Assembly: GCA_050633285.1 (NCBI GenBank)
Contig: JBOEGG010000008.1
Coordinates: forward strand, 46,808-110,807
DNA: 64,000 nucleotides
Direction of reading: 5' to 3'
From: UBA1672 sp050633285
Lineage (GTDB): Bacteria; Pseudomonadota; Alphaproteobacteria; Micavibrionales; Micavibrionaceae
Shown: positions 35,892 through 45,361 of the stretch, in pieces
Position numbering within the stretch: position 1 is the stretch's first letter
Layout of the letters: each line of letters begins with the position of its first letter
Made by a program: the position numbers and the translations under genes
The notes under the pieces: generated by a model
Seen by the model: the letters and a program-made list of their open reading frames with translations, nothing else
The model's database searches: none
Told to the model about the DNA's origin: nothing

Positions 35892-38800
35892 ATGTTAGAA
35901 AAAATTATTATACAATCCATCCATCACAGGTGGTTGGTTCTTATCTCAGTTTTGGCGGTTTGTGCCCTTGGGATATACAATTTTAACCGTCTGCCGATTG
36001 ATGCTGTGCCGGATATTACCAATGTACAGGTGCAGATTAATACCGCGGCTGATGGCTATTCCCCTTTGGAAGTTGAGCAGCGCATTACGTTTCCGGTTGA
36101 AACTGTGCTTGCGGGTATTCCAAAGCTGGACTATACGCGTTCTTTATCACGCTATGGCTTGTCGCAAGTGACTGTTGTATTTGAGGATGGCACAGATATC
36201 TTCTTTGCCCGTCAGCAAATCTCCGAGCGCTTGCAACAAATCAAGAGCGAAATTCCCGAAGGGTTGGAACCGATAATGGGGCCAATCAGCACGGGGCTTG
36301 GTGAAATTTATTTTTACACAGTTGAAGCCGAAGATGGTGCGTTGAAAGAAGATGGAACTGCTTACACGCCAATGGATCTTCTGACAGTGCAGAACTGGAT
36401 TATCGTTCCGCAGCTTCGGAATTTGAAGGGTGTGGTTGAGGTTAATACGATTGGTGGTTACGAGCAGCAATTCCATGTGCAGCCCTATCCAGACCGTTTG
36501 TTATCTTTTGACCTTAGTATTCATAACGTTATTGAAGCTTTAGAAGCTAACAATGATAATGCCGGTGCGGGGTATATTGAGCGAAACGGGGAGCAATATC
36601 TGGTTCGTATTCCTGGACAAGCCGAAGGGTTAGAAGATATTGGTAATATCATTGTTGCCAAACGTGATGAGCTTACGATCCGTATTAAAGATGTTGCTGA
36701 TGTTGTTTTGGGTGCGCCTTTACGTACTGGTGCGGCGACACAGAATGGTGAAGAGGTTGTCCTTGGTACAGCGATGATGTTGATGGGGGAGAATAGCCGC
36801 GATGTTTCACACCGTGTTGGTGAAAAACTGAAAGAGGTTTCTGCCAGTTTGCCGGCAGGTGTGATCGTAACATCGGTTTATGATCGTACAACTTTAGTTG
36901 AAAAAACGATTAAAACGGTTGAGAAGAACCTGACTGAAGGTGCGCTTTTGGTTGTTGTTATTCTTTTCCTTCTTTTAGGAAATTTTCGCGCGGCACTGAT
37001 TACGGCTTTTGTTATTCCTGTTGCTATGCTCATGACTATTACGGGTATGGTGGAAAATAAGGTTTCAGGAAACTTGATGAGTCTTGGGGCGTTAGATTTT
37101 GGCCTGATTGTTGATGGTGCAGTGATCATTATTGAGAATTGTCTAAGGCGTTTTGGGATGGAGCAGCATAAGTTAGGGCGTCTCCTTACCAAAGAAGAGC
37201 GCTTTGATTTGGCTTCTAAAGCTACTGCAGAAGTTATTAAACCGAGTATTTTCGGGATTTTAATTATCACGGTTGTGTATTTGCCAATTTTCTCGTTAAC
37301 CGGTGTGGAAGGGAAGATGTTCCATCCTATGGCCTTTACGGTTGTGGTGGCGTTGTTATCAGCGATGGCCTTGTCCATTACGTTTGTTCCTGCTGCTGTT
37401 GCGACGTTCATTACAGGCAAGGTGCATGAGAAGGAAAACGTAGTGATACGTGGTGCAAAAAGGGCTTATAACCCGATGCTTCGTTGGAGTATTGCGCATC
37501 CGTTACCGATTATTACGGTGGCGCTGGCTCTCGTGATTATTAGCATGTTTTCTGTAGCGAAGATGGGGTCGGAATTTGTACCTAATCTGGATGAAGGTGA
37601 TATTGCGGTGCAAGCTTTGCGCGCGCCGGGTACATCTTTAACGGAATCTGTGCGGATGCAATCACTCATGGAAAAAATGCTGGTGGAAAAATTTCCCGAA
37701 GTTGAAACTGTGATTGCGCGGATTGGTACGGCAGAAGTGGCTACGGATGCTATGCCACCTAATATTGCGGATACTTATGTACTTCTTAAAAAACGCAAAT
37801 ATTGGCCTGATTCTTCTAAATCAAAAGAAGAATTGGTTGAAGAAATGGAAATCGCGTTGGAAAATATTCCGGGTAGTAACTATGAGTTTTCACAGCCTAT
37901 TCAACTGCGCTTTAATGAATTGATTTCAGGTGTGCGTAGTGATGTTGCGGTGAAGATTTATGGTGATGATCTTGAACAGCTTTTGAAATCTGCGAATGAA
38001 GTTCTTGAGGTTATTCAAAATGTTGATGGTACTGCGGGAGCGAAAGTTGAGCAAGTCACAGGTCTGCCTGTTTTAAGTATTGTGCCGGATCGTAAACGCA
38101 TGGACTTATACGGCCTTAACATTGCCGATGTGCAAGAAATTGTACAAACTGCAATGGGTGGACGTGAAGCGGGAACGATTTTTGAAGGGGATCGTCGCTT
38201 TGATTTAGTCGTGCGTTTGCCGGAAATTTTGCGTACTGATATTGATGCGTTGGACCGTCTTCCTATTTCGTTGTCAGAGTTTAAGCACGAAGGTGTGGAT
38301 GAGAACCCTGATTATGTTCCTTTGGGAGAGGTGGCTGATATATCTGTTATTTATGGCCCAAATCAAGTTAGTCGTGAGAATGGTAAACGCCGTATTGTTG
38401 TAACGTCTAATGTGCGTGGGCGTGACTTAGGAGGCTTTGTTGGAGATATTCGTCAGCAAGTTTCTACGAATGTTACTTTGCCTGCTGGATATTGGACGGA
38501 GTATGGAGGCACGTTTGAGCAACTTATTTCTGCAAAGCAACGACTTTCAATCGTTGTACCGATATCGCTTTTACTGATATTTGGGTTGCTTTTCATGGCC
38601 TTTAATTCGGCGCGTGCGGCTTTACTGATTTTTTCCGGTGTGCCTTTGGCCTTAACGGGAGGGATTGCTGCATTATGGCTACGTGATATTCCGCTTTCTA
38701 TATCTGCGGGGGTTGGCTTTATCGCGCTTTCCGGTGTGGCTGTTTTGAACGGTGTTGTGATGCTGTCATTTATCCGTGATCTGGAAAAGCAAGGGATGCC

Positions 38801-39065
38801 GTTGCAGGATGCCATTATTGAGGGGGCGTTAACACGCTTAAGACCTGTATTAATGACTGCTCTTGTGGCTTCACTGGGATTTGTGCCGATGGCTTTAAAC
38901 GTTGGTGCGGGATCGGAAGTGCAACGACCTTTGGCGACAGTGGTGATTGGTGGAATTATATCTTCTACTATCCTTACATTATTGGTGTTACCGGCGTTGT
39001 ATAAGTGGTTCCCAAGCCGTTTTAGTATTGGTCGTAAGGTGGCAGATCAGGCTCAAGATAATTAG
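35892..39065 (+). CDS. Heavy-metal RND transporter (CzcA-like)
   Basis: 1057 residues. The TM4 motif GALDFGLIVDGAVIIIEN (about 395-412) keeps the D...D...E pattern of the HME1 class (Co/Zn/Cd), unlike the CusA-type Cu/Ag motif. The N-terminal YNFNRLPIDAVPDITNVQVQ and GISL-type second-half helices are standard. It pumps divalent cations from the periplasm or cytosol using the proton gradient, with the two upstream gene products. Zn/Co/Cd specificity is inferred from the motif and the His-rich adaptor. Confidence 0.94.
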   Translation: MLEKIIIQSIHHRWLVLISVLAVCALGIYNFNRLPIDAVPDITNVQVQINTAADGYSPLEVEQRITFPVETVLAGIPKLDYTRSLSRYGLSQVTVVFEDGTDIFFARQQISERLQQIKSEIPEGLEPIMGPISTGLGEIYFYTVEAEDGALKEDGTAYTPMDLLTVQNWIIVPQLRNLKGVVEVNTIGGYEQQFHVQPYPDRLLSFDLSIHNVIEALEANNDNAGAGYIERNGEQYLVRIPGQAEGLEDIGNIIVAKRDELTIRIKDVADVVLGAPLRTGAATQNGEEVVLGTAMMLMGENSRDVSHRVGEKLKEVSASLPAGVIVTSVYDRTTLVEKTIKTVEKNLTEGALLVVVILFLLLGNFRAALITAFVIPVAMLMTITGMVENKVSGNLMSLGALDFGLIVDGAVIIIENCLRRFGMEQHKLGRLLTKEERFDLASKATAEVIKPSIFGILIITVVYLPIFSLTGVEGKMFHPMAFTVVVALLSAMALSITFVPAAVATFITGKVHEKENVVIRGAKRAYNPMLRWSIAHPLPIITVALALVIISMFSVAKMGSEFVPNLDEGDIAVQALRAPGTSLTESVRMQSLMEKMLVEKFPEVETVIARIGTAEVATDAMPPNIADTYVLLKKRKYWPDSSKSKEELVEEMEIALENIPGSNYEFSQPIQLRFNELISGVRSDVAVKIYGDDLEQLLKSANEVLEVIQNVDGTAGAKVEQVTGLPVLSIVPDRKRMDLYGLNIADVQEIVQTAMGGREAGTIFEGDRRFDLVVRLPEILRTDIDALDRLPISLSEFKHEGVDENPDYVPLGEVADISVIYGPNQVSRENGKRRIVVTSNVRGRDLGGFVGDIRQQVSTNVTLPAGYWTEYGGTFEQLISAKQRLSIVVPISLLLIFGLLFMAFNSARAALLIFSGVPLALTGGIAALWLRDIPLSISAGVGFIALSGVAVLNGVVMLSFIRDLEKQGMPLQDAIIEGALTRLRPVLMTALVASLGFVPMALNVGAGSEVQRPLATVVIGGIISSTILTLLVLPALYKWFPSRFSIGRKVADQAQDN

Positions 39066-39150
39066 GCATCATAAAAGTAAATGACATAGGGCAGGCTTAT
39101 CATTATTACGGGAATTTCTCGAAATCATGTAAGGCCTGCCCTTTGGCAAA

Positions 39151-39187
39151 ACATTTTAGAATAATGAGTATTCTAAAATGTTTTTTA
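39151..39187 (+). terminator. Strong terminator after czcCBA-like operon
   Basis: Perfect 13-base arms (ACATTTTAGAATA and its complement) around a 5-base loop are followed by TTTTTT. A second, larger inverted repeat (AGGGCAGGC at 39088 and GCCTGCCCT at 39134) lies just before it. Confidence 0.85.
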
Positions 39188-39298
39188 TGCTGTATTGTGT
39201 GTTTTGTACGCACATGTCGCAACTGGTTTTATATAAAGAAGCGTCTGTGAATGCGGTGAAGCCAGTTCTATAATAATTAATCAGGGGTGTTTAAAGCT

Positions 39299-41152
39299 AT
39301 GGTAGGTGTTAGTAATGCAACCTCGAATTATCACGTAGATAGCGTCGCAGATCCTGCGCAAGTTTTATCGTCTGTTTTTGGATATGATAATTTTCGTGCA
39401 GAGCAGGAAGATATTATAAATACCGTAATTTCCGGCCAGAGTTGTTGTGTTCTTATGCCGACTGGTAGTGGAAAATCTCTGTGTTATCAAATTCCTGCGC
39501 TGTGTCGTCAGGGAACGGGGGTTGTTGTCTCACCTCTTATCGCGTTAATGCAGGATCAGGTTACAGCGTTAAGAGAGCTTGGCGTGAAGGCGGCGGCCAT
39601 TCATTCCGCATTGGACTCTCTAGAATTGCAACAGGCTATGGCGGATTTGAGAGATGGTGCGCTTGATCTTGTTTATGTTGCGCCGGAACGTTTGGTGAAT
39701 GATAGTTTTTTAGATGTGTTGGACAATATTGAATTGGCATTGTTTGCGATTGATGAGGCGCATTGTATTTCGCAATGGGGGCATGATTTCAGGCAAGAAT
39801 ACAGGCAGCTTTCGTTATTGCGTACGCGTTATGTAGATGTGCCCTGTATTGCGGTTACTGCAACGGCAGATGCACCTACCCGCAAGGATATTATTGAACG
39901 GTTGGATTTACCCCAATTGTATTTATCTAGTTTTGATCGCCCTAATATCACCTATAACGTTTCTATTAAGGATAACCCTCGTCAGCAGCTTTTACGGTTT
40001 CTTAAAACACGATCTAAAGATGAAAGTGGTATTATCTACTGTCTTTCACGTAAAAAAGTTGAAGAGACGGCGATATGGCTTTCAAATCAGGGATATAATG
40101 CTCTGCCATATCATGCAGGTCTTGATAAAGATGTGCGTTCCAATAATCAGGAACGGTTTATTAAAGATGAGAATGTTGTGATTGTTGCTACTATTGCTTT
40201 TGGTATGGGAATAAATAAACCTGATGTGCGGTTTGTTGCTCATCTTGATTTACCTAAGAATATAGAGGCGTATTATCAGGAAACCGGGCGCGCTGGGCGT
40301 GATGGTTTACCGTCTGTTGCGTGGATGGTTTATAGTTTGCAAGATTTGGTCTTGCAGCGGCAGATGATTGAAAATTCGGAGAGCAATGATGAGCAAAAGC
40401 GTATTGAACGACAAAAATTGAGTGCCTTTCTTGGGTTCTGCGAAACGGCGACATGCAGGCGGCAGGTGCTTTTGCATTATTTTAACGATCATTGTGAGGC
40501 TTGTAACAATTGTGACACTTGTCTTAACCCGCCGAAAACATTTGATGCAACGGTTGCGGTTAAAAAGGCGATTTCCTGTGTTTACCGAACAGGTCAAAGG
40601 TTTGGTACCGGCTATGTGATTGATGTTCTTCTTGGAAGAGATAGTGAGCGTATTCGTAATTTTGACCACCATACTGTTAGTACTTACGGTATAGGTGAAG
40701 AGCACACGCAAAAAGAATGGCAAAGTATTGTTAGGCAAGTTGTTGCGCGTAATTTTTTGTATGCCGATATGGATGCGCATGGCGGATTGAAAATTACAGA
40801 CCAAGGGATGGCGTTTTTAAAAAGCGGCGATAATATACAATTACGTTTAGAGCCAAAAACAACCTCACCCTCACGGGGGGCAGGTAAAGTTAATCCGACG
40901 ATTAGTTTGGATAGAGAAGAAGATCAGGCTTTATTTACAGAGTTGAAAGCGTTGCGTCTTTCAATAGCGAAGGAAAACAATATCCCTCCATATGTTGTAT
41001 TTCATGATAAGACATTAATTGATATGGCGAAGAACAGGCCTTTAACGCTTGATGATATGGCTCTTATTCCCGGTGTCGGGCAATCAAAGTTAGGGAAGTA
41101 TGGGCAAAGTTTTATTGATGCTATCGAAGCGTCAGAAACGACATCTGTTTAA
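39299..41152 (+). CDS. recQ: ATP-dependent DNA helicase RecQ
   Basis: 617 residues from the ATG at 39299 (a GTG at 39287 is in frame; the AGGGG ribosome site suits the ATG). Helicase motifs: FRAEQEDII (motif 0), MPTGSGKSLCYQ (Walker A), FAIDEAHCISQWGHDFR (Walker B plus RecQ aromatic loop), VTATA, and QETGRAGRDG (motif VI). The zinc-binding Cys set CETATCRR...CEACNNCDTC follows, then the winged RQC domain and a C-terminal HRDC domain (about 535-610). RecQ unwinds DNA in recombination and replication-fork repair. Full length and apparently intact. Preceded by the metal-efflux operon terminator. Confidence 0.96.
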   Translation: MVGVSNATSNYHVDSVADPAQVLSSVFGYDNFRAEQEDIINTVISGQSCCVLMPTGSGKSLCYQIPALCRQGTGVVVSPLIALMQDQVTALRELGVKAAAIHSALDSLELQQAMADLRDGALDLVYVAPERLVNDSFLDVLDNIELALFAIDEAHCISQWGHDFRQEYRQLSLLRTRYVDVPCIAVTATADAPTRKDIIERLDLPQLYLSSFDRPNITYNVSIKDNPRQQLLRFLKTRSKDESGIIYCLSRKKVEETAIWLSNQGYNALPYHAGLDKDVRSNNQERFIKDENVVIVATIAFGMGINKPDVRFVAHLDLPKNIEAYYQETGRAGRDGLPSVAWMVYSLQDLVLQRQMIENSESNDEQKRIERQKLSAFLGFCETATCRRQVLLHYFNDHCEACNNCDTCLNPPKTFDATVAVKKAISCVYRTGQRFGTGYVIDVLLGRDSERIRNFDHHTVSTYGIGEEHTQKEWQSIVRQVVARNFLYADMDAHGGLKITDQGMAFLKSGDNIQLRLEPKTTSPSRGAGKVNPTISLDREEDQALFTELKALRLSIAKENNIPPYVVFHDKTLIDMAKNRPLTLDDMALIPGVGQSKLGKYGQSFIDAIEASETTSV

Positions 41153-41884
41153 TCAATTATGCTCTGTTTTTATTTGAATATATGAAATGTGCCATGTGAT
41201 TGTGCCGTGGTGTGTGGTGTCGCATAAATGACATGCAGATTTTAGCTGTGCGGGGGTAAGGGGAACGTAGTTTTCTTTTGGGTTTGCAGCACCTATCGCT
41301 TTTAGGGAGCGTAGAAACCCCATAGTATTGCTGTATGTTTTTTCGATTTTTTCCTGCTTATAAAGACCTTCTGGAGTTTTAAAGTCGAGAATACCTACGG
41401 GAAGATTTAGATTATTTAATGTGTTCGTCCATTGGGGAAAGCTTTGTGGGGCGGGTAAGGTGAAGAAGAGCGATCCTCCGGGATTTAGAATGGTTTTTAG
41501 TTGTTCTATAGTTTTGTCTATATCTATAACCCATTGCAAAGCCATGTTTGCGACGATTAAGTCGTATTTATGTGCGATGGTTATATTTTCTGCATCCAGT
41601 GTGTTCCATTGAATCTGCTCGTGCATGTTTTTTTGCTGGGCTTGCCTTAGCATTGCGGGACTTATATCCGTGATGTGAAGGCTTTGTTTCGGATATTTTT
41701 TAATCAGGTGTTTTGTTAGATTTCCTGTGCCACAACCAATCTCCAAAATTTTTGATATGTTTTGCGTTGGTAGATCTTTTGCCAAATTAAAGGCCACTTG
41801 TTTTTGGATGTCACAATCTTGATCATATTCATTTGATTTATGATCGAAACTTTGAGTAACTTTATTTTTCCAGTTCAATCCCAC
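41153..41884 (-). CDS. bioC: Malonyl-ACP O-methyltransferase-like (BioC)
   Basis: 243 residues with a GTG start supported by AAAGGA eight bases upstream. The SAM-binding motif ILEIGCGTGNLTKHL is near residue 46, D(I)SPAML near 73, and the post-motif DLIVANMALQWVID near 108-121 is typical of BioC. The N-terminal VTQSFDHKSNEYDQDCDIQKQVA matches the BioC lead-in. BioC methylates malonyl-ACP so that fatty-acid synthesis can build pimeloyl-ACP for biotin. The adjacent hydrolase would remove the methyl group. The gene overlaps the upstream hydrolase by 23 bases. A generic class I methyltransferase is the alternative. Confidence 0.82.
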   Translation of the reverse strand: MGLNWKNKVTQSFDHKSNEYDQDCDIQKQVAFNLAKDLPTQNISKILEIGCGTGNLTKHLIKKYPKQSLHITDISPAMLRQAQQKNMHEQIQWNTLDAENITIAHKYDLIVANMALQWVIDIDKTIEQLKTILNPGGSLFFTLPAPQSFPQWTNTLNNLNLPVGILDFKTPEGLYKQEKIEKTYSNTMGFLRSLKAIGAANPKENYVPLTPAQLKSACHLCDTTHHGTITWHISYIQIKTEHN

Positions 41885-42509
41885 GGATGAATTCCTTTAT
41901 TTTCTGTTCGCACCATTCGGGGTGGGAGAGAGGTAAAGCGTGGCCTGCAGCGCTTTGTATTTCTAATGTGTTGGCGTGCCATTCTTTTTTCATCATATCG
42001 ATTGGCAACACTAAATCTTTTTGTCCTGCTAATGCAAGAATAGGTACAGATAAGGTTTGTAAACGTGCCGTTTCATCCCAATCCGCTAGCCAATCTAGTC
42101 CCGTGTGCAACCTATCTATATTTAGGGTCGGGTCAAGGGTGTTTTGTATATTTTGCGGGATGCTGCATGTTTTCCAAAATGCTTTCATCTGGCGTATTGG
42201 TGTTGTCTTTAGTCGTTTTTGCATCATCTGCAAAGTGCGCTCATCAGAGAAACTTTTAAAAGAAGAAAAGCCGTTTATAGCTATTAAAGCATCCATTGAT
42301 GCATGTTGATGTTTAAGTGCCCAGAGTGTGCCTAATGAATGGGTGATATATATTGCAGGTTTGTACGATGGAATATGTGTTTGGGGCTTTGTTCCCGTAA
42401 AACCCAGATCAATGAAGGTTTTATCTGCGGTCGGGATGTGTTGTGACAGTTCGTTCCATATACTGGCGTTCATACCCCATCCATGTACGAATATAAAATG
42501 CATCTTCAT
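41862..42509 (-). CDS. Alpha/beta hydrolase, BioH-like pimeloyl-ACP methyl esterase
   Basis: 215 residues, a compact alpha/beta hydrolase. FIFVHGWGMNASIWNEL at residues 5-21 is BioH-like (HGWGxN). The nucleophile motif is ITHSLGT (Ser near 58), a LAGQKDLVLP acid loop is near 168, and His lies in AAGHALPLSHP near 193. The cap domain is short. BioH-type enzymes hydrolyse pimeloyl-ACP methyl ester, ending the BioC-initiated cycle; the overlap with bioC supports that role. The remaining biotin genes are not in the window. Confidence 0.75.
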   Translation of the reverse strand: MKMHFIFVHGWGMNASIWNELSQHIPTADKTFIDLGFTGTKPQTHIPSYKPAIYITHSLGTLWALKHQHASMDALIAINGFSSFKSFSDERTLQMMQKRLKTTPIRQMKAFWKTCSIPQNIQNTLDPTLNIDRLHTGLDWLADWDETARLQTLSVPILALAGQKDLVLPIDMMKKEWHANTLEIQSAAGHALPLSHPEWCEQKIKEFIRGIELEK

Positions 42510-42707
42510 TGTGCTTTCATGTTTATATTGTGGATATCAATATGCAACTTATATCAGGATCTCTCAATTATACCAGAACTGCATTGGGAGCGTTATTGGG
42601 GGGGATTGTGTGCCCTGTGCGATTTAATCAGGATATGTGATTTTTATGGACGTTATACCAACACCAAATCCGGGGATGTAGATGTATATTTTAGCGTTTC
42701 CGGTGAT

Positions 42708-43151
42708 CTATCCAATCTTGGGGATATAAAATGAAGCGTAGGTTCCGCTTATTTTATTTAGCCCTGAGTGCTTTCCGGTAAAAATCATTGCATTTTCATA
42801 CCCTCCTGTATCTGGTTTTATATAGAAGATATATGTTCCTTCAGGGTAGGATTCTTGGAATTTAGAGTGGACTTTTATGACCTCGCCTTGTGTGGTTTCT
42901 TTTATTTTGTGTTGGTTATTATCTTCTTTTGTGACCCATACTTCGATAAGGCTTGAGGGTAGCGTTTTTGAAAAGAAGTCATCGAAATACTCAATAGAAG
43001 GGAGGGGAGATGTGTGTGTTATATCGGGCGATAACTCACAATCATTTAACGTTGCGGTTTCTTTGTGCAGTTCTTTTGATGCACAGGCATGTATTTGGAA
43101 GGGGTGCATTGTTAAGCACAAAATCGCGGTGTATATCAGTCTTTTATGCAT
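42708..43151 (-). CDS. Secreted protein of unknown function
   Basis: 147 residues from the ATG at 43151, chosen for the GAGG ribosome site seven bases upstream. Signal peptide HKRLIYTAILCLTMHPFQIHA followed by a Cys (HACAS) that does not form a clear lipobox. The mature part is mixed alpha/beta (TYIFYIKPDTGGYENAMIFTG) without a family I recognise. Single gene between the biotin pair and the Ppx-like gene, same strand. Confidence 0.6.
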   Translation of the reverse strand: MHKRLIYTAILCLTMHPFQIHACASKELHKETATLNDCELSPDITHTSPLPSIEYFDDFFSKTLPSSLIEVWVTKEDNNQHKIKETTQGEVIKVHSKFQESYPEGTYIFYIKPDTGGYENAMIFTGKHSGLNKISGTYASFYIPKIG

Positions 43152-43248
43152 CTTTGACCTCTTCAAGACATTATGCGCGTCACTTAATTCTTATTTATAT
43201 GACGAACAAAGTGCGCTAAGTCTTGGAAAATAATATGAAATATATTCA

Positions 43249-44208
43249 TTAGTCAGGAATATACTCTTCTTCGGCTTCTTGGGTCGGTTCGATGCCATGG
43301 TCGGGGTGGCTGTTTAGGGCTTCTTCTTCCAATTCGTATAGAACGCCAGCGCGTGTTCCGCTTTTTGATGCTACGATGTTTTGTGTATCTACTTTATCGA
43401 GTAGCTGTGTGAAGAGTGCTCCTGCGAAGGGGAGGTAATCACGAAAGCGGGGATCATCTCCCAAATCATCAGGATCTGTGTTTAGAAGGCTTTGTGTGAA
43501 ATCGTGAGCTGTTTTCTTATCGGTTTGATATCCGTGAATGACGTTGTCACCATCAGGACTGCTCATATTTTGATATGTGCCAAGGATACGGCGTGGTGTG
43601 CCGCCAATGACGTAAAGATTATCAAAGGATTGATTTGTGTATGCGTCAGGTAGGGTGTCTAACTGCTCTTTGATAAATGTTTGTATGTCGTCTTGCTCAC
43701 GGATGGCTTGCGAGCCCAGAGGTAAGCTTACGCATGCGCTAACTTCGCCGTTTTTGATGATGGCAAATTCAGAAGAGCGTCCGCCCATGTCCCATATCAC
43801 ACCGTTTGGTGTGTCGAAGGAGGACATAATGCCTGCGGCACTATAGTGTGCTTCTTCTGCGCCGGAAATAACATCAATTGGTAGGCCGATTTCTTTTCTG
43901 ACGGCTTGTTTGAAATCATGTGTGTTACTTGCATCACGTAGTGCACCTGTTCCGACAACGCGTATATTTTCATCGGGGATGGTGTTTAGGGTTTCTTGGT
44001 TATCGCGTAAGATTCTCAGGGATTCACGTACACCATTTGGATTTAAATCACGCGTGCCTTCGGGGAATTTACCAAGCCTTGTTGCTGTGGATTGTGCGGG
44101 GATGATATTTTCGCCGGTTGCTAAATTTACTGCACGAATATGCGTTGTGTTCGAGCTGAACTCGATCAGGCATATTGTCTGGGAATTGTCGGTCAGTGTA
44201 TCTTTCAT
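43249..44208 (-). CDS. Ppx/GppA phosphatase-family protein
   Basis: 319 residues, about the length of a single Ppx/GppA actin-like ATPase-fold domain. Motifs: LIEFSSNTTHIRAV (phosphate 1), GTGALRDASN, DVISGAEEAHYSAAG with the catalytic Glu region, WDMGGRSSEFAII (phosphate 2; Arg replaces the usual Gly), then YVIGGTPRR. Family members hydrolyse polyphosphate or convert pppGpp to ppGpp. The acidic tail (EEEALNSHPD...EEEYIPD) is unusual. It stands alone; which substrate applies is not decidable here. It is the third gene in the window that may act on alarmones or polyphosphate. Confidence 0.8.
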   Translation of the reverse strand: MKDTLTDNSQTICLIEFSSNTTHIRAVNLATGENIIPAQSTATRLGKFPEGTRDLNPNGVRESLRILRDNQETLNTIPDENIRVVGTGALRDASNTHDFKQAVRKEIGLPIDVISGAEEAHYSAAGIMSSFDTPNGVIWDMGGRSSEFAIIKNGEVSACVSLPLGSQAIREQDDIQTFIKEQLDTLPDAYTNQSFDNLYVIGGTPRRILGTYQNMSSPDGDNVIHGYQTDKKTAHDFTQSLLNTDPDDLGDDPRFRDYLPFAGALFTQLLDKVDTQNIVASKSGTRAGVLYELEEEALNSHPDHGIEPTQEAEEEYIPD

Positions 44209-44309
44209 CTTGCTCTTATGTCCCGCGCTTTTTATGAATTTATCAAGCTTCTTTTATAAATGCGAGAAAAACATTGTTTTGTGTTTTCTTCTCCTTAAGA
44301 ATAGGGGCT

Positions 44310-45227
44310 ATGAGTGAAGAAATTGTAAAATCGAGAAGCTCTTTATTGGCAGGGTATGCGGCTATTGTGATCGTATGCACTTTGATTGTGATAAAGGCAT
44401 ATGCATATCATCAAAGTGGGGCGGTTAGTATTCTGTCTTCTTTGACGGATTCTGTTTTGGATGGTCTTGTTTCTTTAATGGCATTGGCGAGCATCTACTA
44501 TGCGCGCCGTCCTGCGGATGAAGATCATCGCCATGGGCATGGCAAGATGGAGGCCGTGTCCGCATTGTTTCAGGCGGCGATTATTGCGGGTGGTGGTGTG
44601 TTTCTTGTTTTCGAGACGTTGGTTCACGTATCGAAACCGGTTGTTATTACCAATCATATGATTGGCGCGAGTGTTATGGTCGCGTCTGTTGTGTTATCTA
44701 TTATCCTTGTTTTAATTCAACGGCATAGCTTGAAATTCTCAGAGTCTTTGGCGGTAGAGGCGGATAGTGCCCATTATAGTAGTGATATTCTGGTGAATAT
44801 GGGGGCTTTACTGGTCTTGATATTATGCTTTTATGGTGCACCTGTTTGGATTGATACGCTCTTTGCCGTTGGGGTTGCAGGGTTTATGGCGTGTGTGGCA
44901 CGCAGTATTGCGATGAAATCTCTTAATATGCTTTTGGATCGTGAATTACCGGAAGAAGATCGTACAAAAATTATCGGAATTATTGAGGCACATAAGGGTG
45001 TTGCAGGGTGGCATGATTTAAGAACGCACCGTAACGGAAATAATTATGTTATGTCTTTTGATATTGAAGCAGACCCGGAGATCACGCTTTATGCAGCGCA
45101 TGAAATTGCAAAGGATCTTGAGGAGGAAATTGTGCAAGCTTATGCGGATGCAGAAGTGCTGATCCATATAGACCCGACGGGCTATACTGAGGATTCACGT
45201 CACCGTGTTAAGGGTGTTCATATATAG
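44310..45227 (+). CDS. Cation diffusion facilitator (FieF-like)
   Basis: 305 residues from the ATG at 44310 (AGGGGC ribosome site). Six membrane helices; transport-site motifs SLTDSVLDG in TM2 and ADSAHYSSDI in TM5 match the DxxxD and HxxxD metal site of FieF/YiiP, which exchanges Zn/Fe/Cd for protons. The intracellular HRHGHGKMEAV loop is typical. The C-terminal domain (VAGWHDLRTHRNG...IEADPEI) is the CDF dimerisation domain with metal ligands. With the CzcCBA-type operon it supports metal-rich surroundings. Divergent from the Ppx-like gene. Confidence 0.92.
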   Translation: MSEEIVKSRSSLLAGYAAIVIVCTLIVIKAYAYHQSGAVSILSSLTDSVLDGLVSLMALASIYYARRPADEDHRHGHGKMEAVSALFQAAIIAGGGVFLVFETLVHVSKPVVITNHMIGASVMVASVVLSIILVLIQRHSLKFSESLAVEADSAHYSSDILVNMGALLVLILCFYGAPVWIDTLFAVGVAGFMACVARSIAMKSLNMLLDRELPEEDRTKIIGIIEAHKGVAGWHDLRTHRNGNNYVMSFDIEADPEITLYAAHEIAKDLEEEIVQAYADAEVLIHIDPTGYTEDSRHRVKGVHI

Positions 45228-45361
45228 TATCGATATGATCTATTTGATATATGAGCTTATTTTTGATTGGTTTTTGTTCTCTTTTTAAGAATGCGTAACT
45301 ATTCACTTTTCGTGCGCAAAACTTATATTGCTTGTTTTCTTTGATATCTAGTTTGTTTTGT